Source of the DNA: Sideroxydans sp.
Lineage (GTDB): Bacteria; Pseudomonadota; Gammaproteobacteria; Burkholderiales; Gallionellaceae
Assembly: GCA_030823965.1 (NCBI GenBank)
Contig: JAVBYP010000205.1
Coordinates: forward strand, 1 to 5,076
Direction: 5' to 3'
DNA length: 5,076 nt
Part shown: piece by piece, positions 1 to 5,076 of the stretch
Numbering within the stretch: the first letter of the stretch is position 1
Layout: each line of letters opens with the position of its first letter
Program-made: the position numbers and the translations under genes
The notes under the pieces: model-generated
What the model saw: the letters and a program-made list of their open reading frames with translations, nothing else
Databases searched by the model: none
What the model was told of the DNA's origin: nothing

Positions 1-525
1 CGTCAATCTGCTGGCATTGTCTAAGCAGTCGGTTGTCGTGATGCTGGTGGCTGTCGTGCAAACCACAAGATTCGGATCAAGGTTCTCCAATCCTGTGCTG
101 GCCATACCATTTGCGGTGGTGTAGGCGTTGCTGTCGGATGATGTGACCGCGTATCTGATCGGGTTGTCCCAAGCATCCAGTACTTCACCATTCTCGTTCA
201 GCGAATTGAGTCCCAGGGTGACGCCGGGTACAACGCCGTTGTAAGAATTGTTGCAAGCTCCACCTGTCGGGCTTTCCGTGCCACTGCCTTGCGGGGCAGG
301 GCAGGGCAACCTCCCATTGATGATGGCAAAGCCGATCAAGGCTTGCTGAATCTCGTTCAGCTGTCTTTTCGTTTCCGTCATGCGCTGTTGCTCGATCTGG
401 CCGGAAATGGTGGGGACCAAGCCGGTCAGCAGTAAAGTGACGATGGCGAGTACCATGGCCATTTCGACCAGTGTAAAACCTCTGTGAATTGAGGGGCGAT
501 AGGTACCGGATGTAGCTCGAATCAT
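1..525 (-). CDS. Type IV prepilin / pseudopilin with N-terminal methylation motif, 3' end outside window
   Basis: The visible part encodes 175 residues with no stop before the window edge. The N-terminus carries a canonical class III prepilin signal: a 16-residue leader ending HRG, then FTLVEMAMVLAIVTLLLTG (17-35), with Phe at +1 and Glu at +5. Prepilin peptidase should cut after G16 and N-methylate F17. The helix continues to about residue 65 (QALIGFAIINGRLPCP at 61-76). The globular part has GVVPGVTLGL (97-106) and LDAWDNPIRYAV (116-127), the latter resembling the D-x-W-x-N-P-x-x-Y signature of GspG-like pseudopilins. Cysteines at 75, 91, 156 and 167 flank a Thr/Ser-rich stretch. The ATG at 525 overlaps the previous stop (ATGA) and has a GGAAAGAG site nine bases upstream. 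It is probably a minor or major subunit of the same filament as the preceding gene product. The prepilin call is firm; which subunit it is cannot be decided. Confidence 0.93.
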   Translation of the reverse strand, partial: MIRATSGTYRPSIHRGFTLVEMAMVLAIVTLLLTGLVPTISGQIEQQRMTETKRQLNEIQQALIGFAIINGRLPCPAPQGSGTESPTGGACNNSYNGVVPGVTLGLNSLNENGEVLDAWDNPIRYAVTSSDSNAYTTANGMASTGLENLDPNLVVCTTATSITTTDCLDNASRLT

Positions 526-2261
526 GGGCAATTGCTCTTTCCATCGATACACAATGCCAAATCATTGACAGTGCTGTAGCTGGAGTCAGTCGGGCGGTAC
601 GTTTCAAATGTGGTCGTGGTAGGGTGGCTGGCCTTGCCTGTTGCATTGGCTCCCTCGAGGAAATTCGAAAGGGTGGAAGTGACACTGCGGTCTTTTCCGG
701 ACATGGCCTTTGAGGCGGCTACCACGACTGCATGGTAACTGCCAGAGCCGGCATTGGTATGGCCAGATCCGCTGACACTCAGGCATGTGGCTCCAGAATC
801 CGGTTCGAGAATGCAGCTACCCACCCCGCCGGGCTGGTAACCATCAGCGATTTGAATGAACAGCCAGTCCCGCCATGCTGACCATGATGCTGATGTGACA
901 AGGTCATTGCATGAGTTGATGCTGGTCCAGCTGCTTGGCATGGAACTATCCGTACCACCGCTGCCAGTACAGCTATTGAATTCGCTGATCGCATCCGCCA
1001 GCCTCTCTTCGAAGGTTGAGATGCTGCTGTAGCATGGGTCGGAGCATTGATCTTTTATGTAATAGCCAAGTGAGGAGCGGATCGCATCGCCGGAGGGCAA
1101 GTTGTATGGAGGGTTTTTTACCAGATTCCACAAGTTTTCTCCTGCGTCTTGCAAGTTATCGCGCGTAGTGGAAGATGGGTTGTTTTTGTAGTCGGTCAGC
1201 GCGGCACTTACTTGATTAATGTAATGGTTTAAATTGGTGATTTCTGATGCGCTGAGCGTGGTTAAGTTGCTTCCGCTCGTCGGGCAGGTGCCCCCCCCAG
1301 GGATGCTGGTATTTGGTGTATCGGGAAAGCGGCCAAAAAGTACGTCCATTGTTCCGGTACGGTTCGGCGAGATCTCCGTATTACTCAGCGATGCTGCCCA
1401 AGGATACTTATGATTGGTATTCGAGGCATCGGCTGCATAATCATCCAGACATTTCTTTGCTTGCCGCGCGATGCGTTTCTGGATGCCGTTCCAGATATCT
1501 TGGCGGGAGATATAGATGAACTTGTCGTTCACGCTCAGCGTGACGTTGCCGTTCGCGTCGCGGTGTTCGTGCGGCAGGATGAACTTGCCGGTGGCGACAT
1601 CGGTGTTGTTGATGCTGTGGAGGGTGTCGTTCTCAAGATATGCGGAAGCGTCATAATTGCCGCCGCAGGTGGGGGCGGCACTGCCGGAACGGTCATTATT
1701 ACTGCTTAAGGGCGCTCCTGGGGAGATCACTAACGCGACGATTTCGCCCGGTGCGATCTCAATGCCGTCGCTGCCATAGACATGCAGTTGAGCCGCAGTG
1801 TCCCAGTTCATGGTTGGATTGGCAGTCTGTGTGCTCTTGTAATTGCCGGATACTGCATACCACAGGCATTCGCTAGAACCATCAAACAGAGCAGGAAGGT
1901 CAAGAGTGCGCCAAGGTAGCCTACCGATGGCATGTGAATTCGCATCAGTACCGCATAGTTCGGAAGAGCCCTCTTTGAGGGTAGGACTGCCGGCATCACC
2001 ATTCGGATCTGGGCAAGGCAAGTAACCATGTGATTTGCCGGGGTGAGTATCTCCATATGTCACTGCGTACCCGATCAGAGCTTCTTTGGCTTTGGCTAAA
2101 GCCTCGGCGCTGGAATGGTTGCGGTGGTTCTGAATAGCTGTACCGCTAAGCGAAGTTACAAAAACAGTAGTGATCCCCATCACCAGAATGACGAGCATGA
2201 CCAGCAGCGCTCCGCCACGCTGATGATGCATGCAGGTTGGCTTGTGGTCGGAGGGATTCAT
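522..2261 (-). CDS. Large cysteine-rich prepilin-like protein (GspK/PilX/MshP-type N-terminus), internally duplicated
   Basis: The protein has 579 residues. A short basic leader (about 1-16, MNPSDHKPTCMHHQRG) precedes a hydrophobic helix, GALLVMLVILVMGITTVFVT (17-36), as in prepilins. The residue at +5 is not Glu, a trait shared with GspK and many PilX-like minor pilins, which suggests a tip or initiating subunit. After the helix come ALIGYAVTYG (61-70), LPCPDPNGDA (81-90), IGRLPWRTLDLP (112-123) and ECLWYAVSGNY (131-141). A second set of similar motifs follows toward the C-terminus (WLFIQIADGYQP 466-477; VVVAASKAMSGKDRS 512-526), so the chain looks like two related halves with a helical insert at about 335-430. 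Fourteen cysteines follow the membrane segment, suggesting disulfides outside the cytoplasm. Length is well above typical GspK (about 320). ATG 2261 lies two bases past the upstream stop, with only a weak TGGA site; ATG 2231 (M11) is an alternative start. Substrate or function is unknown. Confidence 0.8.
   Translation of the reverse strand: MNPSDHKPTCMHHQRGGALLVMLVILVMGITTVFVTSLSGTAIQNHRNHSSAEALAKAKEALIGYAVTYGDTHPGKSHGYLPCPDPNGDAGSPTLKEGSSELCGTDANSHAIGRLPWRTLDLPALFDGSSECLWYAVSGNYKSTQTANPTMNWDTAAQLHVYGSDGIEIAPGEIVALVISPGAPLSSNNDRSGSAAPTCGGNYDASAYLENDTLHSINNTDVATGKFILPHEHRDANGNVTLSVNDKFIYISRQDIWNGIQKRIARQAKKCLDDYAADASNTNHKYPWAASLSNTEISPNRTGTMDVLFGRFPDTPNTSIPGGGTCPTSGSNLTTLSASEITNLNHYINQVSAALTDYKNNPSSTTRDNLQDAGENLWNLVKNPPYNLPSGDAIRSSLGYYIKDQCSDPCYSSISTFEERLADAISEFNSCTGSGGTDSSMPSSWTSINSCNDLVTSASWSAWRDWLFIQIADGYQPGGVGSCILEPDSGATCLSVSGSGHTNAGSGSYHAVVVAASKAMSGKDRSVTSTLSNFLEGANATGKASHPTTTTFETYRPTDSSYSTVNDLALCIDGKSNCP
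535..542 (-). promoter_or_regulatory. Ribosome binding site of the canonical prepilin gene
   Basis: GGAAAGAG on the minus strand lies nine bases before ATG 525, inside the last codons of the large prepilin-like gene. It agrees with the start that gives the standard prepilin leader. Confidence 0.55.
684..785 (-). repeat. Internal protein repeat, copy B (residues 493-526 of the large prepilin-like protein)
   Basis: This segment contains LSVSGSG followed by AVVVAASKAMSGKDRS and matches copy A. Downstream of both copies lie further paired motifs: AYLEND (207-212) against NFLEGAN (533-539), and SVNDKFIYI (243-251) against TVNDLALCI (564-572). Confidence 0.6.
1291..1298 (-). repeat. G8 homopolymer tract inside the large prepilin-like gene
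   Basis: The plus strand has eight consecutive C, giving G8 on the coding strand at residues 322-324 (PGGGT). Hand translation shows that loss of one G leads to a TAA after 332 residues and gain of one G to a TAA after 348 residues. Such tracts can be slippage sites; here the frame is intact. Confidence 0.8.
1686..1790 (-). repeat. Internal protein repeat, copy A (residues 158-192 of the large prepilin-like protein)
   Basis: This segment contains LHVYGSD followed by VALVISPGAPLSSNNDRS. It aligns with residues 493-526 of the same protein with one one-residue gap and about 11 identities in 34 positions by eye. The repeat is visible at the protein level, not as DNA identity, so the duplication is old. 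Confidence 0.6.
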
Positions 2262-2263
2262 GG

Positions 2264-2644
2264 TTATTCCAGCGGTACTTCAGGTGTGGGTGTTTCAAGC
2301 AATAGTCTTTGACCGACCTTCAATGGAACATGCTTTGATTTTCCGGGTACCGCGACATCGATGCTTGCTGGATTGTCATTGGAGCGCACTGCTGACTGCG
2401 CTTCCCCGTTCAACCAAACGATACGGTTTCCACCTTGTTTCTGGATGACGCCGTTGACTATGATGAAGTTGCGCTTGACTCCGTCTGTGGTCGCGCCGCT
2501 TTTTTGTTGTGCTTCGAGTTGTGCTCGTTCTTGTGGTGTGTAGAACAAGCGACCGAGTTCGCTGGCACTTACATGGACAGAGGTGGTCATCAAGGCCAAT
2601 GTCAGCAGCAGTGTAAGGTGAAGTGGTTTTAAGGTCACTTTCAT
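2264..2644 (-). CDS. MshK/PilP/GspC-like exported assembly protein
   Basis: The protein has 126 residues. The N-terminus is a Sec signal peptide: basic MKVTLK, a hydrophobic core LTLLLTLALM, and a probable cut near VSA^SE (about residue 28). The mature protein begins with a short amphipathic segment (LGRLFYTPQERAQLE, 30-44). A small beta-rich region follows (IIVNGVIQKQGGNRIVWLNG, 61-80), reminiscent of the homology region of GspC/PilP that contacts the secretin. It ends VPLKVGQRLLLETP. I chose ATG 2644 because it is preceded by GGAG at six bases, gives a clean signal peptide, and overlaps the upstream stop as ATGA; the in-frame ORF runs 39 codons further upstream, inside the preceding gene, and encodes no plausible export signal. 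Its likely role is periplasmic, linking the inner-membrane ring to a secretin encoded elsewhere. The exact family is not certain, and a small hypothetical MshK-type protein is the safest name. Confidence 0.75.
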   Translation of the reverse strand: MKVTLKPLHLTLLLTLALMTTSVHVSASELGRLFYTPQERAQLEAQQKSGATTDGVKRNFIIVNGVIQKQGGNRIVWLNGEAQSAVRSNDNPASIDVAVPGKSKHVPLKVGQRLLLETPTPEVPLE

Positions 2645-3240
2645 GGTGCACTCCGGTTCTTCATGGTGAACCACCCGCCTGCACAATCCGCTTTGAGTGA
2701 TGACAATCCAGATGCTTGTGCCTCCCCTGCAGATAAGGTGCAGCGATCCAATATGAACCACCCTTCCATCTGCGCCATCATGGCGGAGAAGAGGCGATCT
2801 ATTTGCTCTTCGTGTAGGAGGTCGATCTGTAGTGTCATCGGGCTGAGGTTGAGCGCGAAGTTGCCAGCATCAAGTGGCGGATTAGGCGCGTAACTTTGTT
2901 GTGGCTCGATGGAGTATTTGAAATCAAGGACGACTGCTTGTTTGCGTATCTTTTCCAATCCTTCGATCCAGTCTAGGCGCTGTTCGTTGCCGATGACCTT
3001 TTGTGTCTCTAGTGCTTCGTACTCTAATTTGTAAGTCGCCATGTTCTCGAAATCGTTCTGAGCGGTGGCGAGTTGGGCTTGAGCTTTGGAAAGTTGTTCT
3101 TGCGCGGATTGTCTTTCTTTTTGCGCATCATGTTTGTAGTCTTCGCTGAAGCTGATGAGCCAAGCTGCGATGCCTATGCTCACAAGGAATGCGCCTAGGC
3201 TCCACTTGATCTGAGCGACGTCTGAAGCTGAGAAGCTCAT
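2641..3240 (-). CDS. PilO/GspM/MshJ-like inner-membrane assembly protein
   Basis: The protein has 199 residues. A short cytoplasmic tail leads into a membrane helix at about 13-31 (WSLGAFLVSIGIAAWLISF), then a Gln/Ala/Glu-rich coiled coil at about 34-80, then an alpha/beta periplasmic domain (about 103-195). This order is that of PilO, GspM and MshJ, which dimerise with the PilN/GspL-type partner to form the inner-membrane ring. The C-terminal domain contains MTLQIDLLHEEQIDRLFSAM (135-154) and WFILDRCTLS (161-170). Two cysteines, C167 and C186, lie in the periplasmic domain and could form a disulfide. The start at ATG 3240 is supported by a strong GGAGG site five bases upstream and by an ATGA overlap with the stop of the preceding gene; the stop overlaps the next ATG in the same way. 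The assignment rests on architecture and neighbours rather than a diagnostic motif. Confidence 0.8.
   Translation of the reverse strand: MSFSASDVAQIKWSLGAFLVSIGIAAWLISFSEDYKHDAQKERQSAQEQLSKAQAQLATAQNDFENMATYKLEYEALETQKVIGNEQRLDWIEGLEKIRKQAVVLDFKYSIEPQQSYAPNPPLDAGNFALNLSPMTLQIDLLHEEQIDRLFSAMMAQMEGWFILDRCTLSAGEAQASGLSSLKADCAGGWFTMKNRSAP
2651..2654 (-). promoter_or_regulatory. Ribosome binding site deciding the start of the MshK/PilP-like gene
   Basis: GGAG on the minus strand lies six bases before ATG 2644. It places the start directly before the signal peptide and argues against the 39-codon upstream extension. Confidence 0.6.
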
Positions 3241-4715
3241 GAGTGCCTCCAGATGATCTTCAATTTGAATTGCGCGTGTTGGCCATTATTTATACTCGCC
3301 TCACCACTGATACTGCCCTTCGAGCTGATGTCCAGCGGCATGCTTTCGGCACTCACAGTGTAGCCGTGTTGACTAAGCGCTTGTTGGAATCTGGCGAGGT
3401 AGTCCAATGATTTGCGATGGTCGCTTCCGAAGTCAGTCAGTTCGCCTTCAAAGAGGATGACTTGAGCGGGGTAAGGGGAAGGCGCCGCATCGGCGGGGCT
3501 GGCTCGCCACTCCAATTTGTGTAGTTTGATGCGCGGGTAGCTATCCATCACTGCGCTCAATTCATACAGTATCTCGCGCGGCGGATGTGAGTATTGGGCC
3601 AAGTTGCGTGCCAGAACGACGGCAGTCTTCATGTCTGCCGCAGGTACCGTGGTGTTGCCAAAGCTACGCTGCACTTGGAGAGCCTGCTGTTGCATGCGTT
3701 CCGTCTGCATCTTGATGGGCTCAGTCTGCCCGACAAATTCTTTTCCTTGCAAGAAAGAAAGGCTGCTCCATGTGGCACCCGCGAGTAATGTCATGACGGC
3801 AAGTGTCGTGAAGATGCGACGTAGTTGCCACAACAGGTAGTAGTGCGTGTGATCAGCGTTGGCGTAGTGAGCAGACGGTGGCTTGGTCGCCAGCAGGCTC
3901 AGTAAAAGTGGTGTGGCATCAGAATCAGTGAATTCGTGTTTGCACTTGTTGCGTTTGGCGAATTCTGCGATGTCGATATAGTTGAAGTGAAGGTCGCTAT
4001 CTCCGGTCAAATGTGATTGCAATTCATCCATGTCATTTGCATGGCAGATGATGTGCACATCGAGCGTCTCGCCAGCAGGCGGGAGAGAAAGACTCTTCAG
4101 ATATTGCTGGGTACGCGGCGTCTCGTTGGCGACGGATTGGCTGAACGTGCTGTTCTGATTGATCGGGATCAATCGAGAGAAGTGAAGTTGTTTGTGCTTG
4201 AAATAGGTCTGGCGCAATCCTGCGCCTTTTTCCCATGTGAGCAGAAGCACGTGTTCAGAGGCGATCTCTTTCAACAACGGTGTGCTGATGTTGGGAACGG
4301 AGAAGATGCCCACTAGCGGGATCTTTTTCGCCAGCAAAGTCTCTAGCCAGGGCGTGATACGTTGCGGGTTGGTCAGTGCAGAAAATAGGAACTCATCATC
4401 ACGGCGTCCATCTGCTTGGCGTCCCAATAACGTGGCTTGATGGAAGGGGGTGCTTCGATAGTACTGTTCGAATTTACGGGCTAGTAGTGCGGTGCGACTA
4501 GAGCCCATCAAGTGCGGAATGGTCTCCAAATGGAAATCTTCTTCGATGATATCGACCAGCATGTATGCGGGGTGACGATAGCGTTCTAGAAACGCCGAGA
4601 ACTGCTCTCGGCCATCGGAGTCATTGGAGAAGTTGTGTGATACAGCGAGACTTGACCCTTTCCAGACGAAGGCTTGGAAAGATTCTGCACTGAGGAAAAG
4701 TAGGGTGCGCGTCAT
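3237..4715 (-). CDS. GspL-like (PilM/PilN-like) bitopic inner-membrane assembly protein
   Basis: The protein has 492 residues. An N-terminal cytoplasmic region (about 1-298) has short alternating beta/hydrophobic segments (MTRTLLFLSAESFQAFVWKG; HVLLLTWEKGAGLRQTYFKH) that suggest a diverged actin-like PilM/GspL domain. It is followed by one membrane helix at about 301-321 (IFTTLAVMTLLAGATWSSLSF), preceded by two Arg. The rest is a periplasmic part with a short helical linker (325-352) and a C-terminal region (380-490) patterned like PilN/GspL ferredoxin-like domains (strand-helix-strand, ending FKLKIIWR). I chose ATG 4715 because an AAGGTG ribosome site precedes it and it overlaps the upstream stop as TAATG; an in-frame ATG 60 bases further upstream would lie inside the F gene. 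The 3' end overlaps the next gene by ATGA. The probable role is to anchor the M/O-like and F proteins and contact the ATPase. The role is inferred from architecture and position; primary-sequence identity to GspL/PilM is not obvious. Confidence 0.8.
   Translation of the reverse strand: MTRTLLFLSAESFQAFVWKGSSLAVSHNFSNDSDGREQFSAFLERYRHPAYMLVDIIEEDFHLETIPHLMGSSRTALLARKFEQYYRSTPFHQATLLGRQADGRRDDEFLFSALTNPQRITPWLETLLAKKIPLVGIFSVPNISTPLLKEIASEHVLLLTWEKGAGLRQTYFKHKQLHFSRLIPINQNSTFSQSVANETPRTQQYLKSLSLPPAGETLDVHIICHANDMDELQSHLTGDSDLHFNYIDIAEFAKRNKCKHEFTDSDATPLLLSLLATKPPSAHYANADHTHYYLLWQLRRIFTTLAVMTLLAGATWSSLSFLQGKEFVGQTEPIKMQTERMQQQALQVQRSFGNTTVPAADMKTAVVLARNLAQYSHPPREILYELSAVMDSYPRIKLHKLEWRASPADAAPSPYPAQVILFEGELTDFGSDHRKSLDYLARFQQALSQHGYTVSAESMPLDISSKGSISGEASINNGQHAQFKLKIIWRHS
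3246..3250 (-). promoter_or_regulatory. Strong ribosome binding site of the PilO/GspM-like gene
   Basis: GGAGG on the minus strand lies five bases before ATG 3240, within the last codons of the upstream gene. It is the best Shine-Dalgarno match in the window. Confidence 0.7.
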
Positions 4716-5076
4716 TACAGTTGCACCTTGCCGATGATGTCGTAGATCGGCGATAGTACGGACAGCATCACCCAACCAAGTAGTGCGCCGAGGATGACGG
4801 TCATCATGGGTTCGATCATCACTTGTACCTTCTTGATGGAATCTTTGACGTCACGATCGTAGAAGTAACTGACATTGAGCAGGGCTTGGTCGAGCTGACC
4901 TGTCGCCTCGCCGACCTTGAGCATGCGTACCACCAGCGGCGGAAAGATGCCTGTCTGTTGGAAGCTCTGTGTCAGATTCTTTCCAGATTCGATCTCCTTC
5001 ATCACATTCTGCAGGCTTTGCGCGATGACTTGGTTATCTACCAAGTCGCGCGAGTTGGCGATGCAGTCCAGAATGG
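4715..5076 (-). CDS. Type II secretion system F / PilC / MshG family inner-membrane platform protein, C-terminal part (5' end outside window)
   Basis: This is the last 119 residues of a GspF/PilC-family polytopic inner-membrane protein. In T2SS and type IV pili this protein forms the platform that couples the cytoplasmic ATPase to (pseudo)pilin assembly. The frame is open to the window edge, so the gene is partial; full family members are about 400 residues. The visible part corresponds to most of the second T2SSF domain. The family signature FPPLVVRMLKVGEATGQLD lies at visible residues 44-62, followed by FYDRDV and a long hydrophobic segment at about 85-111 (IEPMMTVILGALLGWVMLSV) that is the usual C-terminal membrane helix. 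The gene stops at TAA 4717-4715, sharing one base with the ATG of the next gene (TAATG). Family assignment is firm. The sequence alone does not decide between GspF, PilC and MshG, so no symbol is given. Confidence 0.93.
   Translation of the reverse strand, partial: ILDCIANSRDLVDNQVIAQSLQNVMKEIESGKNLTQSFQQTGIFPPLVVRMLKVGEATGQLDQALLNVSYFYDRDVKDSIKKVQVMIEPMMTVILGALLGWVMLSVLSPIYDIIGKVQL
4724..4729 (-). promoter_or_regulatory. Ribosome binding site deciding the start of the GspL-like gene
   Basis: AAGGTG on the minus strand lies eight bases before ATG 4715, inside the last codons of the F gene. With the TAATG junction it supports this start over the longer in-frame extension and suggests translational coupling. 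Confidence 0.6.

Noticed and set aside
185..685. Minus-strand 166-codon open frame overlapping the prepilin start
   Set aside because: It is out of frame with the prepilin. The other frame gives a full prepilin motif, a good ribosome site and an ATGA junction, whereas this one gives an Arg/His-rich sequence with no recognisable features.
1410..1709. Plus-strand 99-codon open frame
   Set aside because: It is antisense to the large prepilin-like gene, has low-complexity Ala/Gly/Val content and no supporting domain or context.
2645..2761. Upstream extension of the MshK/PilP-like gene (39 extra residues)
   Set aside because: It lies inside the conserved end of the PilO-like gene and would bury the signal peptide. 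ATG 2644 has GGAG six bases upstream.
2115..2761. Several short plus- and minus-strand open frames near the MshK/PilP-like gene
   Set aside because: They are out-of-frame shadows of the overlapping real genes and encode no domain or export signal consistent with the locus.
4017..4316. Plus-strand 99-codon open frame
   Set aside because: It is antisense to the GspL-like gene, with no recognisable family and no plausible operon context; treated as a shadow.
4716..4775. Upstream extension of the GspL-like gene (20 extra residues)
   Set aside because: It would overlap the conserved C-terminal end of the F gene by 60 bases, and the extra residues look like a shadow of that gene. ATG 4715 has a ribosome site and a TAATG junction.
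1..5076. Possible promoters, terminators, CRISPR, tRNA or insertion sequences
   Set aside because: There is no intergenic space, and I saw no regularly spaced direct repeats, cloverleaf sequence, GC hairpin with a T-run, or transposase-like coding.

Overview
The window is one tightly packed run of six genes, all on the minus strand and therefore read from right to left. Together they look like part of a type IV pilus or type II secretion (T2SS/MSHA-like) assembly operon. The gene order, the protein families and the moderate GC content suggest a Gram-negative proteobacterium, most likely a betaproteobacterium (Nitrosomonadales or Burkholderiales type). That assignment is an inference from gene style, since no taxonomic marker is present.

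In transcription order, 5076-4715 is the C-terminal end of a GspF/PilC/MshG-type inner-membrane platform protein, cut by the window edge. 4715-3237 is a 492-residue bitopic membrane protein with GspL-like (PilM+PilN-like) architecture. 3240-2641 is a 199-residue PilO/GspM/MshJ-like protein with one membrane helix and a coiled coil. 2644-2264 is a 126-residue exported protein resembling MshK/PilP/GspC. 2261-522 is a large (579-residue), cysteine-rich, prepilin-like protein that appears to carry an internal duplication. 525-1 is the start of a canonical prepilin with an RG^FTLVE-type processing site; its 3' end lies outside the window.

The genes overlap by 1 to 4 bases (one TAATG and three ATGA junctions) or are separated by only 2 bases. 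There is no intergenic space, and no promoter, terminator, RNA gene, mobile element or CRISPR array was seen. The products fit one machine: a platform protein (F) and the L/M-like and C/P-like proteins form the inner-membrane and periplasmic assembly, which would polymerise the pseudopilins encoded at the end. The ATPase, secretin and prepilin peptidase are not in the window and may lie outside it.

The most unusual points are in the large prepilin-like gene. It has an apparent tandem duplication of a pilin-associated domain, motifs shared with the next pilin gene, 14 cysteines after the N-terminal helix, no Glu at +5, and a run of eight G on the coding strand where gain or loss of one base would truncate the protein.
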